A DNA stretch of 46,253 nt, taken from NCBI RefSeq assembly GCF_017571465.1, contig NZ_JAGETV010000019.1, positions 1 through 46,253 on the forward strand, in the 5' to 3' direction. Position numbers and translations under genes: made by a program. Below the pieces are notes generated by a model. That model was not told the origin of the DNA. It did no database searches and saw nothing but the letters and a program-made list of their open reading frames with translations. Position 1 is the stretch's first letter, and every line of letters starts with the position of its first letter. Of this stretch, positions 7,749 to 17,169 are shown piece after piece. The DNA is from Thiomicrorhabdus marina. GTDB taxonomy: Bacteria > Pseudomonadota > Gammaproteobacteria > Thiomicrospirales > Thiomicrospiraceae.

Positions 7749-8573
7749 TTATCCTATGAAGTCTAGAATTGCATCCAGTCCACGATGGTTTAATGCGGTG
7801 GATGCTTTAGCTTGTACCGCCGGTTTAGCATGATAGGCAACGCTTAGTCCTGCCTCGTTCATCATCAATAGATCATTGGCGCCATCGCCGGCAGCAATAA
7901 CTTGGTTAGGCGTGATGTTGAGTTCGGCACATAGTTCGTTCAAGAAATCCGCTTTGGCTTGTGCACCAACAATACTGCCGACCACTGAACCATTTAGTTT
8001 GCCGTCGGTTTCAGCTAAAACATTGGCGCGCGCATAATCTAATCCCAGCTTTTCTTTCAGGCGCTCAGTAAAGAAGGTGAAGCCGCCGGATACGAGCGCG
8101 AATTTGATGTCTTGCGATTTTAACCCCGTAATAAGGGCTTCAGCGCCAGGGTTTAGCATCAAGCGTTCATCGTATACCGTTTGCAGCATGTCCGTATTTA
8201 GGCCGGTCAGTAAGGCAACACGTTTGGTCAGTGAACCTTCAAAATCCAATTCGCCGCGCATCGCCGCTTCGGTAATCGCAGAGACTTGCGGCTTGATGTT
8301 CATATAGTCCGCAATTTCATCGATACACTCGATGGCGATCAGAGTCGAGTCCATATCGCTAATCAACAATTTAACCTGTGAGCCGTCAAAGCCTTCCGGC
8401 AATAAGTTGATATCCAGTTCTGACTCTTGGCGAAGTTCGAACAGTTTTTCGGCATCAATGCTAGCGCATTCAATACGATAGTGATTGTTTCGGGCTTGCA
8501 AATCACCGACTGATTTCAGTAAGGTGTGTTGCGCATCGTTAAGCGTTGGGCTGTGAATAATTAGGGTTGGCAT
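7749..8573 (-). CDS. serB: Phosphoserine phosphatase SerB
   Basis: Catalyses the last step of serine biosynthesis, phosphoserine to serine. HAD-superfamily enzyme of 274 residues from ATG 8573, chosen because aaagga sits just upstream and the start follows the previous gene's stop by one base. The catalytic motif DMDSTLI, with nucleophile and acid Asp, is near residue 85. Motif II is SGGFTFF, followed by a Lys in the loop, and GDGANDLLMM gives motif III. The N-terminal 75 residues match the short SerB N-domain. Tightly coupled to the upstream RDD gene. Confidence 0.95.
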   Translation of the reverse strand: MPTLIIHSPTLNDAQHTLLKSVGDLQARNNHYRIECASIDAEKLFELRQESELDINLLPEGFDGSQVKLLISDMDSTLIAIECIDEIADYMNIKPQVSAITEAAMRGELDFEGSLTKRVALLTGLNTDMLQTVYDERLMLNPGAEALITGLKSQDIKFALVSGGFTFFTERLKEKLGLDYARANVLAETDGKLNGSVVGSIVGAQAKADFLNELCAELNITPNQVIAAGDGANDLLMMNEAGLSVAYHAKPAVQAKASTALNHRGLDAILDFIG

Positions 8574-8574
8574 G

Positions 8575-8985
8575 CTAGTCCTTTGGGTTTTCGGCATCAG
8601 AAACGGCAACTATTTTAGTCTTTGCTAATTGGTCGTGCAAAAGTTGTTTTTTCGGGAGTAGGAGTCCAATCCAGCTAATGCCGAATAACAGCACCATGAG
8701 TAAGAACCGCAGGTTGGCATTATGGCGGGTCAGAATATAATCGTCCTCGCGCAATAGCTGTAATTTCCATGTGCGCAGTCCTGGTGTTTGCCCAGATTGT
8801 GTCCAGAAATAAGTCAGGTAAATATAGGTAATCGCGATCAAGTAAATTTGAAAGGCCAGATTAATTTTATCGTTGCCGGCAAAATCACCGCCTTGCCAAA
8901 TAACAAACGGAATGGCCGAGGCAAACCAGACGGCACAAAGTAAGATAAAATCGTAAAACATGGCAAATAAGATTTTAAAAGGCAT
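8575..8985 (-). CDS. RDD-family membrane protein
   Basis: Small inner-membrane protein of 136 residues with the RDD-domain pattern: an N-terminal helix containing the Arg/Asp-type FYDFILLCAVW segment, a second hydrophobic helix (about 45-62), SGQTPGLRTWKLQLL and a third helix near residues 90-108. RDD proteins are widespread; a few act as ion transporters but most have no assigned function. It directly precedes serB (one-base gap), so both are probably one transcript. Confidence 0.8.
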   Translation of the reverse strand: MPFKILFAMFYDFILLCAVWFASAIPFVIWQGGDFAGNDKINLAFQIYLIAITYIYLTYFWTQSGQTPGLRTWKLQLLREDDYILTRHNANLRFLLMVLLFGISWIGLLLPKKQLLHDQLAKTKIVAVSDAENPKD

Positions 8986-9077
8986 ACTGTGTTCACTTTG
9001 CTTGGCAAATTTAAAGTGTGCCTATTGTAACCAAGAGTGATGTTTTTAGCTTGCCGAAAAAAGGAGTGTAGGGAGCA

Positions 9078-9743
9078 ATGAATCTATATGCAGAGAATCT
9101 AAGCCTGTCGTTACTGGTGTTCGGTTGGCTGAGTCTACTGGGTATTTTAGGCTGGGCGTTGAAAACGGCGCCTTGGTACAAAGTCAAAAGTGACAGCGGG
9201 GCGCAGAATATTTGGCTGTTTATCTCGGTGGTCGTATTTTTCGTTTGGCAATTGGGCGCCAGTCTAGGCAATGGAGTGACCTTTCATTTTTTGCTAATGA
9301 CAATGATGACTTTGATGTTTGGTGTGCAGTTTGCCTTTATCGGCATGTTGTTAGTGCTGCTTGGGGTGACTTTTTTTTCCGATCTTGGTTGGCTTGCTTT
9401 GGGTGTTAATGCTCTGTTGATGGGCGCGGTACCGATTCTAATTACTCAGCTGATGTTGCGTATCAGCGAGCGGTATCTGGAACAGAATTTTTTCGTGTAT
9501 GTGTTTTTTAATGCTTTTCTCGCTGCCGGTGTTGGCGTGGTGTTGGTGCTGGTTTTAGGTGGTGTGATTATGGGGGCAAATGAAGTGCACAGTTTTGAGT
9601 ATCTGGCGCAGCATTATTTTCCGTTTATTCCATTGATGGCAACTCCAGAGGGCTTTGTGAATGGAATGTTGATTGCGGCGATTGTGTTGCTGAAACCGCA
9701 CTGGCTAAGCTCTTTTTCGGATGCAACCCATTTGAAGAAATGA
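9078..9743 (+). CDS. CbiM-like integral membrane protein (COG3235-type)
   Basis: Polytopic inner-membrane protein of 221 residues with about six hydrophobic helices. Motifs such as GNGVTFHFLLMTMMTLMFG, NALLMGAVPILIT and TPEGFVNGMLIA resemble the S/M-component of energy-coupling-factor transporters (CbiM family), which import metals such as cobalt or nickel. No ATPase or T-component gene is adjacent, so transport is unproven. A ribosome-binding site (ggag, 9072-9075) lies only two bases before the ATG at 9078, so the next in-frame start could be used. Ends at a bidirectional terminator shared with the next, convergent gene. Confidence 0.7.
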   Translation: MNLYAENLSLSLLVFGWLSLLGILGWALKTAPWYKVKSDSGAQNIWLFISVVVFFVWQLGASLGNGVTFHFLLMTMMTLMFGVQFAFIGMLLVLLGVTFFSDLGWLALGVNALLMGAVPILITQLMLRISERYLEQNFFVYVFFNAFLAAGVGVVLVLVLGGVIMGANEVHSFEYLAQHYFPFIPLMATPEGFVNGMLIAAIVLLKPHWLSSFSDATHLKK

Positions 9744-9769
9744 TTGCTTGGCAGTTTCTGAAGGCATAA

Positions 9770-9796
9770 AAAAACCCGAGATTAACTCGGGTTTTT
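9770..9796. terminator. Bidirectional terminator
   Basis: Perfect stem aaaaacccgag / ctcgggttttt (9770-9780 with 9786-9796) with a 5-base loop, between two convergent genes. Confidence 0.88.
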
Positions 9797-9817
9797 CATT
9801 GAGCGGCTAGGTTGGAA

Positions 9818-10135
9818 TTATTTTTCCCAAGCTGCTTTAACGTCGGCAGTCATTTGCGCCATTTCACCTTTAGCAGTGCGCATAGCTGATTCAGCTGCAG
9901 ATTCCATTTTCTTAGCATCGCCCTTTTTCTTCGCTTCATCATACTGTGCAGAGTAAGTGTCGAAGTAGTTTTGCTTCATTTTTTTCTGTTTCCAAACGAA
10001 ACCACCGGCTTTAGCTTCACCATGGATTTTAGCGGCTTCAGCCATTTTCGCGTCTAAATCTGCGCTTGCGTTTGCAGCACCGTTAAAACCTACTAGAGCC
10101 ATTGCAACGGTTAGACCAGCGATTAATTTCTTCAT
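9818..10135 (-). CDS. Small exported alpha-helical protein
   Basis: A 105-residue protein with a clear Sec signal peptide (MKKLIAGLTVAMALVGFNGA, likely cut after ANA or ASA near residue 24). The mature part is about 80 residues, rich in Ala, Lys, Glu and Met, and predicted helical (DLDAKMAEAAKIHGEAKAG, then DEAKKKGDAKKMESAAESAM). It has no Cys and no known catalytic motif. The pattern of an FVWK segment then an AxxxGD helix resembles the small SoxXA-binding (SoxK-like) proteins of sulfur oxidisers, but no sox genes are nearby and the resemblance is weak. Good ribosome-binding site (ggaggat) before the start suggests high expression. Confidence 0.75.
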   Translation of the reverse strand: MKKLIAGLTVAMALVGFNGAANASADLDAKMAEAAKIHGEAKAGGFVWKQKKMKQNYFDTYSAQYDEAKKKGDAKKMESAAESAMRTAKGEMAQMTADVKAAWEK

Positions 10136-10321
10136 TTTTTATCCTCCAAAAAACGTCGTTCTTTATCTATGAGCTGTTGAGTGATTTTCATAATGACCAA
10201 ATAGTCGATAGTGAAAATCCATGCTTTTCTAAATTTATTGTTGTACGTGAAAAACAGCATTTAGGAATCGAGAGAAACTTAAAAAATTGCCGTTTTTTAC
10301 ATAGATGCATACGTTATTAAG

Positions 10322-10350
10322 TTTACCCCGTCCGTGTCAATCTTTATAAT
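10322..10350 (+). promoter_or_regulatory. Sigma-70 promoter for guaBA
   Basis: A -35-like TTTACC (10322-10327), 17-base spacer and perfect TATAAT (10345-10350). It lies 162 bases upstream of guaB, leaving a long leader. The remaining divergent region 10136-10512 has no supported gene; the small plus-strand frame at 10102-10320 has no ribosome-binding site. Confidence 0.6.
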
Positions 10351-10512
10351 AGCCATATTCTAAAAATCTTGGGGTTATTTTTCTTATGTCAGATAAAGAA
10401 AATTTAATCTAACTGCTTGATTTTTCGTTATAAATTGAGCGGCACGGCTAGAAAAGCCACGAATTAGAAAAATAACTAATTAGCCCATAAGCTTTCGTAT
10501 AAGGTAGAAAAC

Positions 10513-11973
10513 ATGAGAATTTTACAAGAAGCCCTTACGTTTGATGACGTTCTTTTGGTCCCGGCACACTCGACGGTGTTGCCAAATGATGTGTCATTGA
10601 AAACGAAATTAACGCGTAACATTTCGCTAAACATTCCATTTGTTTCTGCCGCGATGGATACTGTTACCGAAGCACGCCTTGCGATTTCTATGGCGCAAGA
10701 AGGCGGTATCGGTATTATCCATAAAAATATGACTATCGAGCAACAGGCGCACGTGGTTCGTAAAGTTAAGAAATTCGAGCACGGTGTTATCGCTGATCCG
10801 GTAACCGTTGATCAAAATATGACGGTTTTGGAAGCGTTGGAAAAAACTAAAGCGAACCGCGTTTCCAGTGCGCCGGTGATGGATGGTTCTGATTTGGTTG
10901 GTATTGTTACTAGCCGCGATTTCCGTTTTGTTGACGATTTATCGGTTCCGGTTTCAACCATTATGACGCCGAAAGATAAATTGGTAACAGTGAAAGAAGG
11001 TACTGAGCGTGACCAAGTGCTTGCTCTTTTCCATGAGCACCGTATTGAACGCGTATTAATTGTCAACGACGATTTCAAACTACGCGGCATGATTACCGTT
11101 TCTGACTTTATGAAGTCATCGGATCACCCGAATGCGGCGAAAGATTCAGAAGGTCGTCTACGTGTCGGTGCCGCTGTTGGTACCGGTAAAGAGACCGAAG
11201 CTCGTGTTAAAGCACTCGTTGAAGCCGGCGTTGATGCGATTATCGTTGATACTGCACACGGCCACTCACAAGGTGTGCTTGATCGCGTTGCATGGGTTAA
11301 GCAGAATTACCCGCAAATTGACGTTATCGGCGGCAACATTGCAACCGGTGAAGCGGCGCTAGACCTGGTTAAAGCCGGTGCGGATGCGGTTAAAGTCGGT
11401 ATCGGTCCCGGTTCAATCTGTACCACTCGTATCGTTGCCGGTGTTGGTGTTCCACAGATTTCTGCTATTTCAAACGTTGCGAAAGCATTGGAAGGAACCG
11501 GTGTTCCGCTGATTGCTGACGGCGGTATGCGTTTCTCTGGGGACGTGGCTAAAGCATTGGTTGCCGGTGCATCTGCTTGTATGTTCGGTTCAATGTTTGC
11601 TGGTACGGAAGAGTCGCCGGGTGAAGTTGAGTATTACCAAGGCCGTGCTTATAAATCGTACCGAGGCATGGGATCTCTAGGTGCAATGGCGCAACCTACC
11701 GGCTCTTCTGACCGTTATTTCCAGTCTTCAAATGCAGAAGATAAATTGGTACCAGAAGGAATTGAAGGGCGTATTGCTTATAAAGGTGCACTGTCTCCAA
11801 TTATCCATCAGCTAACCGGTGGTCTGCGTTCGGCGATGGGCTATACCGGTTGTCCTGATATCCCGACCATGAACAAGAAACCTTCATTTGTTCGTGTGAC
11901 TGCTGCGGGTATGACCGAGTCTCACGTGCACGATGTAACCATCGTTAAAGAAGCGCCAAACTATCGCGTGTAA
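10513..11973 (+). CDS. guaB: IMP dehydrogenase GuaB
   Basis: Converts IMP to XMP with NAD, the committed step of GMP synthesis. 486 residues, full length for the family. The TIM-barrel start ([15 protein letters not shown]) is followed by a CBS-domain pair at about residues 95-205 ([18 protein letters not shown]). The catalytic loop is GPGSICTTR with C303, and the flap region contains [10 protein letters not shown]. The C-terminal SHVHDV is typical. Followed 93 bp later by guaA, as in many gammaproteobacteria. Confidence 0.97.
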   Translation: MRILQEALTFDDVLLVPAHSTVLPNDVSLKTKLTRNISLNIPFVSAAMDTVTEARLAISMAQEGGIGIIHKNMTIEQQAHVVRKVKKFEHGVIADPVTVDQNMTVLEALEKTKANRVSSAPVMDGSDLVGIVTSRDFRFVDDLSVPVSTIMTPKDKLVTVKEGTERDQVLALFHEHRIERVLIVNDDFKLRGMITVSDFMKSSDHPNAAKDSEGRLRVGAAVGTGKETEARVKALVEAGVDAIIVDTAHGHSQGVLDRVAWVKQNYPQIDVIGGNIATGEAALDLVKAGADAVKVGIGPGSICTTRIVAGVGVPQISAISNVAKALEGTGVPLIADGGMRFSGDVAKALVAGASACMFGSMFAGTEESPGEVEYYQGRAYKSYRGMGSLGAMAQPTGSSDRYFQSSNAEDKLVPEGIEGRIAYKGALSPIIHQLTGGLRSAMGYTGCPDIPTMNKKPSFVRVTAAGMTESHVHDVTIVKEAPNYRV

Positions 11974-12066
11974 TTTGCGAATGATGTCGCATTAATCAAC
12001 AAGGCTTTTGCGGTTTATCTGCAAGAGCCTTGTTGCGTTTTTAAAGAATTCAATCCGGAAAAAAAT

Positions 12067-13647
12067 ATGTCACAACATAATATTCATGACCATCGCATTT
12101 TGATTTTGGACTTCGGTTCGCAATACACACAGTTGATTGCGCGTCGTATCCGTGAAATTGGTGTTTACTGTGAAGTAGAACCTTGGGATATCGATGCCGC
12201 CGATGTGGAAAAATTCGGCGCTAAAGGGATTATCCTTTCTGGTGGTCCTGAAACGGTCATCGGTGATGATGCGCCATTTGCCCCTGAAGTCGTATTCAAT
12301 CTTGGTGTGCCTGTTTTGGGTATTTGCTACGGTATGCAAACCATGGCGCAGCAGCTTGGCGGTCAAGTCATTAATGCTGACGAACACGAGTACGGTTATG
12401 CACAGGTTCGTGCGCATGGTCATACTAAATTGCTAATCGACATCGAAGATGAAGTTACGCCGGAAGGTTACGGCATGCTGGATGTATGGATGTCGCACGG
12501 TGACCGTGTTGATGCTATGCCGGAAGGTTTCAAATTGATGGCATCAACCGGTAATTGTCCAATCGCCGGTATGGCAAATGAAGAGAAAAACTTCTACGGC
12601 ATTCAGTTTCACCCGGAGGTAACGCACACTAAGCAAGGGAAACGCATGATCGAGCGTTTCGTGGTTGAGCTATGTGGTTGTGAAAAACTTTGGACCACTG
12701 AAAATATTATCGACGATAGCATCAAACGTATTCGCGAGCAGGTTGGTTCTGACCAAGTGATGCTAGGTCTTTCTGGTGGTGTGGATTCATCGGTTGTTGC
12801 TGCACTGTTGCATAAAGCGATTGGCGATCAGTTAACTTGTGTCTTCGTTGATCATGGTCTACTGCGTCACCAAGAAGGTGATCAAGTGATGGCGATGTTC
12901 TCGGAAAACATGGGGATTAAGGTTATCCGTGCCGATGTTGAAGACCGTTTTATGTCGGCTCTGGCAGGGAAAACCGACCCAGAAGAGAAGCGTAAAATCA
13001 TCGGTCGCGAGTTTATCGAAGTATTTGACCAGGAATCTGCGAAGCTGGAAGGGATTAACTGGCTAGCGCAAGGGACGATCTATCCTGACGTTATCGAATC
13101 AGCAGGTTCAAAAACAGGTAAGGCTAAAGTGATTAAGTCGCACCACAATGTGGGTGGTCTGCCGGAAGATATGAAAATGTCTTTGATTGAACCGCTTCGA
13201 GAGTTGTTTAAAGATGAAGTCCGTAAGTTAGGTGTAGCACTTGGTTTGCCATACAATATGGTTTACCGACATCCTTTCCCAGGGCCTGGTTTAGGCGTAC
13301 GTATTCTTGGTGAAGTGAAGAAAGAGTATGCCGACATTCTTCGTTTGGCAGATCATATCTTTATCGAAGAGCTGCATAAGTGGGAACTTTACGATAAGAC
13401 TTCACAAGCGTTTGCGGTATTCCTACCGGTTAAATCGGTTGGTGTTGTCGGTGATGCGCGTCGTTATGATTATGTTGTTGCACTGCGTGCCGTTGAAACC
13501 ATCGATTTTATGACCGCGCGTTGGGCGCACCTGCCATACGAATTCTTGGAACATGTTTCTGGACGTATTATCAATGAGATTCCGCGAATCACTCGTGTAA
13601 CCTATGATATTTCGTCGAAACCGCCAGCAACAATCGAATGGGAATAA
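12067..13647 (+). CDS. guaA: GMP synthase (glutamine-hydrolysing) GuaA
   Basis: Aminates XMP to GMP using glutamine and ATP. 526 residues. Class I glutamine amidotransferase domain at about 10-200, with catalytic C87 in LGICYGMQ and the His/Glu of GIQFHPEV. The ATP-pyrophosphatase domain has the P-loop [10 protein letters not shown], and the C-terminal dimerisation domain ends [15 protein letters not shown], the canonical ending. Second gene of guaBA, sharing the guaB promoter. Confidence 0.97.
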   Translation: MSQHNIHDHRILILDFGSQYTQLIARRIREIGVYCEVEPWDIDAADVEKFGAKGIILSGGPETVIGDDAPFAPEVVFNLGVPVLGICYGMQTMAQQLGGQVINADEHEYGYAQVRAHGHTKLLIDIEDEVTPEGYGMLDVWMSHGDRVDAMPEGFKLMASTGNCPIAGMANEEKNFYGIQFHPEVTHTKQGKRMIERFVVELCGCEKLWTTENIIDDSIKRIREQVGSDQVMLGLSGGVDSSVVAALLHKAIGDQLTCVFVDHGLLRHQEGDQVMAMFSENMGIKVIRADVEDRFMSALAGKTDPEEKRKIIGREFIEVFDQESAKLEGINWLAQGTIYPDVIESAGSKTGKAKVIKSHHNVGGLPEDMKMSLIEPLRELFKDEVRKLGVALGLPYNMVYRHPFPGPGLGVRILGEVKKEYADILRLADHIFIEELHKWELYDKTSQAFAVFLPVKSVGVVGDARRYDYVVALRAVETIDFMTARWAHLPYEFLEHVSGRIINEIPRITRVTYDISSKPPATIEWE

Positions 13648-13755
13648 CTTTTAGCTTCCTAAAACTCTCCAACTCTGCGTTACTCAAAGACTCGTTTAGT
13701 TCACTAAACGTCGCCTTTGAGTGCCTTGATTTGAAAAGTTTTAGTTTGCTAAAAG
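13648..13755. repeat. 108-bp nested palindromic element between guaA and tadA
   Basis: Outer arms cttttagc (13648-13655) and gctaaaag (13748-13755). A second arm pair is aaaact (13661-13666) / agtttt (13737-13742). The inner hairpin is actcaaag...cgtttag ttca ctaaacg...ctttgagt (about 13682-13722). It starts right at the guaA stop and is separate from the guaA terminator that follows. The nested perfect arms look like a MITE or REP-type intergenic repeat rather than a simple terminator. No second copy was found in this window. Confidence 0.6.
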
Positions 13756-13773
13756 AGGTGTAAGATTTTGAGA

Positions 13774-13798
13774 GGGCTTTCGTTTGAAAGCCTTTTTT
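13774..13798 (+). terminator. guaBA terminator
   Basis: Stem ggcttt / aaagcc (13775-13780 with 13787-13792) with a 6-base loop, followed by six T. Only about 14 bp before the tadA start. Confidence 0.75.
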
Positions 13799-13812
13799 GT
13801 ATTTGAGTGTTT

Positions 13813-14331
13813 ATGAAAGTTCCTGAAAATTTAACACCAGAGCGGCAAGACGAATTCTGGATGCAGCACGCCTTAGAATTAGCTAATAAAGCTGAGCAAT
13901 TGGGTGAGGTTCCGGTGGGCGCGGTTTTGGTTGCGGATGGCGAGTTAATTGCCGAGGGGTGGAATCAGGTAATTACCACTAATGACCCAACAGCACATGC
14001 TGAGGTGGTTGCACTGCGTAATGCGGGGCGGGCTCTTGAGAATTATCGTTTGGTGAATACCACATTATATGTAACCCTTGAACCATGCCCGATGTGCGCC
14101 GGCGCTTTAGTTCATTCCAGAGTCGCCCGAGTGGTATTTGCTGCACCGGATCCGCGCACCGGAGCAGCCGGTTCAGTTTTCAATTTATTACAAGCACCGC
14201 AGCTTAACCATCAATGTCAAATTACCAGCGCGGTATTGCAAAATCTCTGCGCTGATAAGATTCGTCAATTCTTCAAACGTCGCCGCCAAGAGCAAAAACA
14301 GGCAAAACTTGATTCATCACAAAATAGCTGA
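13813..14331 (+). CDS. tadA: tRNA-specific adenosine deaminase TadA
   Basis: Deaminates the wobble adenosine of tRNA-Arg(ACG) to inosine, an essential reaction. 172 residues from ATG 13813; a GTG two codons upstream is also possible and neither has a strong ribosome-binding site. The zinc cytidine-deaminase-fold motif is complete: HAE at H62-E64 and PCPMC with C92 and C95. VGAVLV, the proton-shuttle Glu and the C-terminal FFKRRR are typical. Confidence 0.95.
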   Translation: MKVPENLTPERQDEFWMQHALELANKAEQLGEVPVGAVLVADGELIAEGWNQVITTNDPTAHAEVVALRNAGRALENYRLVNTTLYVTLEPCPMCAGALVHSRVARVVFAAPDPRTGAAGSVFNLLQAPQLNHQCQITSAVLQNLCADKIRQFFKRRRQEQKQAKLDSSQNS

Positions 14332-14465
14332 TGCTCTCGGTTGCTCCCCTATAGTATAAGTGCGAATATAGTCAATATCGCCTTGCTTACATGGATAGCT
14401 GTAAGACAGGGTTATTCTTAAGCGACAGGCGAACGGATATCGCTTGATAAAAATTAAGAGCAATT

Positions 14466-15041
14466 ATGCAAAAAAGTATTGATCCGGCAGAAGGGATTAC
14501 TACCGTAAAAATACTGCCCGGCGAATTTTATGTGACCAAAGATAATGAGCGAATCGAGACGGTGCTCGGTTCGTGTATTGCCGCTTGTGTACGAGACCCG
14601 ATTGCAGGGCTTGGTGGGATGAATCATTTTATGCTACCGGTAGATAAAAGTGCTGCTGCAGCAAGTGAGTTGTCCGATGCAAACCGCTACGGTAACTATG
14701 CGATGGAAAATTTGGTCAATGCCCTGCTTAGTCGAGGTGCAAAACGCGAGCGCTTGGAATTTAAACTGTTTGGCGGCGGTCGAATCATGGCGTCAATGAC
14801 CAATATTGGTTGGTACAACATTGGTTTTGCATTTGATTATATCTATACCGAAGGGTTTAAAATCGTTGCCCAAGACATTGGTGATGTTTTCCCGCGAAAA
14901 GTTATTTATTACCCAAATAGTGGGCGCGCTCGAGTGCGCCGACTCAATAAAATGCATAATGAGAGTCTTGCGGCGCAAGAAAATCAATATATTCACAATA
15001 TCGAATCGAAACCGGTCGAAGGCGATGTAGAACTATTCTGA
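14466..15041 (+). CDS. cheD: Chemoreceptor glutamine deamidase CheD
   Basis: Deamidates glutamines of methyl-accepting chemotaxis proteins and in some species interacts with CheC/CheY. 191 residues. The catalytic Cys C37 lies in VLGSCIAACV, with the His H54 in GGMNHFMLP and KLFGGG further on, all characteristic. Gene order cheD-cheA-CheZ-like, with 10 bp to the cheA start (start codon re-assigned), indicates an operon. No chemoreceptor, cheB or cheR gene is in view, so targets lie elsewhere. Confidence 0.93.
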   Translation: MQKSIDPAEGITTVKILPGEFYVTKDNERIETVLGSCIAACVRDPIAGLGGMNHFMLPVDKSAAAASELSDANRYGNYAMENLVNALLSRGAKRERLEFKLFGGGRIMASMTNIGWYNIGFAFDYIYTEGFKIVAQDIGDVFPRKVIYYPNSGRARVRRLNKMHNESLAAQENQYIHNIESKPVEGDVELF

Positions 15042-15051
15042 GGACATGACT

Positions 15052-17136
15052 ATGGACATGATGGAAACTTTCCGCCAAACCTATCTAGAAGAGAGCTTTG
15101 AAGGTTTGGACATAATGGAATCAGGCTTGTTGAACCTGCCGCCGGGAACGCCAGATAACGAGAAGATCAATGAAATCTTCCGCGCTGCACACTCGATTAA
15201 AGGCGGCAGCGGGACTTTTGGTTTTACTGAAATAGCCGGTTTTACCCATGTACTGGAAACGCTATTAGACGAGATGCGTGACGGCTCGCGAGAGGTTACT
15301 CAAGATTCTGTCGATGCAATGTTAGCGGCGGTTGATGTCTTGCGCGACATGCTTGAAAAATTGCAGAACCACGAACCGATCGATGAGGAGCGTGCCAGTG
15401 AAGTTCAGCAGTGGATGGAAGCGATTTTAGGTGGAGAGTCCTCGCCCGAAGTTTCCGTTGAGGCTGAAGAGGTGGCTACACCGGCAGTTGGCGGTGCTTG
15501 GAAAATCGAGATGATTCCTGAGCCGGAGCTCTTACAAACCGGGAATGAACCAATTCGTATTTTTCGAGAATTGGAAAGTATCGGAAATCTGCAAGTTACC
15601 GCAGTCACCGATAAATTGCCTGAGATTCACGCTTTTAACCCTGAGCATGTCTATCTGTCATGGCGTCTTGAACTAGAGGGCGAAAACGTAACTGAAGAAG
15701 CGATTCGTGAAGTATTTGAATGGATTGACGGAGACGGTGCGGAAATTCGCGTTGAAGCACCGCCGGTACCGATAGCGACTGAAGTAGAAGTTGTTGAAGA
15801 CGTTTCTGTTATTGCTGAAACTCCTGTGGTTGAAGCTCCGCCAAAATCGGCTGCAACGGCGTCAGCGAAAAAAGCACCGGCAGCGGCCAAAGGGGGCGAT
15901 AAAGCGCCTAAAGCAGAAGGTTCAATTCGTGTTGATTTAAGCAAAATTGATCAGCTGGTTAATTTGGTCGGTGAACTGGTTATCACTCAGTCGATGTTAA
16001 GTCAGTTCGGTGAGCAGGCAGAAGAATCGGCGCACGGCTCTGATAATGACAATCTTGATTGGGTTGATAAGTTAAAAGAAGGCTTAACGCATCTGGAACG
16101 TCATACTCGTGAACTGCAAGAAAGCGTCATGAATATTCGCATGTTGCCAGTGAGTTTTGCCTTTAACCGTATGCCGCGCATTGTGCATGATGTCAGCCAA
16201 AAGCTTGGTAAGAAAATCGATTTGGTGATGGAAGGCGAAGGCACGGAATTAGATAAAACCATGTTGGAACAGCTGACCGATCCATTGGTGCATATTGTTC
16301 GTAACTCAATTGATCACGGTATTGAAGGCCCTGAAAAACGGCTTGCAGCAGGTAAATCTGAAACCGGTACGGTGAAAATGGCGGCTTTCCATCAAGGTGG
16401 CAATATCTTGATTCAGATTACCGATGACGGTGCCGGCATTGACCATGAGCGCATTGAACAGAAAGCGATTGAGAAAGGGGTGATTGATGAAGATCATCAT
16501 CTGACCCGCGAAGAAATTATTGACCTGATTTTCCACCCTGGGTTCTCAACCGCAGAGGTGATCAGTGATGTTTCCGGTCGTGGTGTTGGCATGGATGTGG
16601 TGCGCCGAAATATTAAGTCTCTAGGTGGTTCCGTTGATGTTAAAACCGAAATAGGAACCGGCAGTATTTTTACCATTCGTTTGCCGCTAACTTTAGCAAT
16701 TCTGGATGGACAGCTCTGTTCCGTCGGTTCGCAAACCTACGTTATTCCTTTGGTTTCAATTATCGAATCGATACAAGTCGATAAAGGTTTGGTCAAAGGT
16801 ATTGCCGGGGAAACCGAACTTTATAAACTACGTGATTCTTATATTCCAGTCATCCGTTTGCACAAAAAACTGGGTGTACATGATGCGCAAGAAGATCTGG
16901 AAAAAGGCCTTCTGGTCGTCGTAGAAGAAGGTGGCCAACGAGCCGGTATTTTTGTTGATGATCTGTTAGGTCAGCAACAGGTAGTCATTAAGAGCTTAGA
17001 AAGCAATTTTATGAAGATTGATAGTATTGCCGGTGCGACCATTCTTGGTGATGGGACAGTATCATTGATTCTGGACGTGAATGAAACCTTAGCGAATCAT
17101 CACAAGGGCGGTACTCCGCAATTACACGCTGCATAA
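15052..17136 (+). CDS. cheA: Chemotaxis histidine kinase CheA
   Basis: Autophosphorylating kinase of the chemotaxis pathway. 694 residues from ATG 15052, preferred over ATG 15046 because the tgagga site (15039-15044) is then about 8 bases away. Domains in order: HPt with phospho-accepting H47 (AAHSIKGGSGTFGF); a second domain at about 145-240 of the kind common in non-enteric CheA; an Ala/Pro/Lys linker (about 245-290); the dimerisation helices (IDQLVNLVGELVITQSML); an HATPase domain with HIVRNSIDHGIE, DDGAGID and GRGVGMDVV; and a C-terminal CheW-like domain (LDGQLCSVGSQTYVIPL). Flanked by cheD and the CheZ-like gene, without an adjacent cheW or cheY. Confidence 0.95.
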   Translation: MDMMETFRQTYLEESFEGLDIMESGLLNLPPGTPDNEKINEIFRAAHSIKGGSGTFGFTEIAGFTHVLETLLDEMRDGSREVTQDSVDAMLAAVDVLRDMLEKLQNHEPIDEERASEVQQWMEAILGGESSPEVSVEAEEVATPAVGGAWKIEMIPEPELLQTGNEPIRIFRELESIGNLQVTAVTDKLPEIHAFNPEHVYLSWRLELEGENVTEEAIREVFEWIDGDGAEIRVEAPPVPIATEVEVVEDVSVIAETPVVEAPPKSAATASAKKAPAAAKGGDKAPKAEGSIRVDLSKIDQLVNLVGELVITQSMLSQFGEQAEESAHGSDNDNLDWVDKLKEGLTHLERHTRELQESVMNIRMLPVSFAFNRMPRIVHDVSQKLGKKIDLVMEGEGTELDKTMLEQLTDPLVHIVRNSIDHGIEGPEKRLAAGKSETGTVKMAAFHQGGNILIQITDDGAGIDHERIEQKAIEKGVIDEDHHLTREEIIDLIFHPGFSTAEVISDVSGRGVGMDVVRRNIKSLGGSVDVKTEIGTGSIFTIRLPLTLAILDGQLCSVGSQTYVIPLVSIIESIQVDKGLVKGIAGETELYKLRDSYIPVIRLHKKLGVHDAQEDLEKGLLVVVEEGGQRAGIFVDDLLGQQQVVIKSLESNFMKIDSIAGATILGDGTVSLILDVNETLANHHKGGTPQLHAA

Positions 17137-17169
17137 GAAAGTGCAAATCAGCAAGAATTAGGAAAATTC

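Noticed and set aside
10102-10320. Plus-strand 72-residue frame between the small exported protein and guaB
   Set aside because: It overlaps the start of the divergent gene, lacks a ribosome-binding site and has no protein-like pattern.
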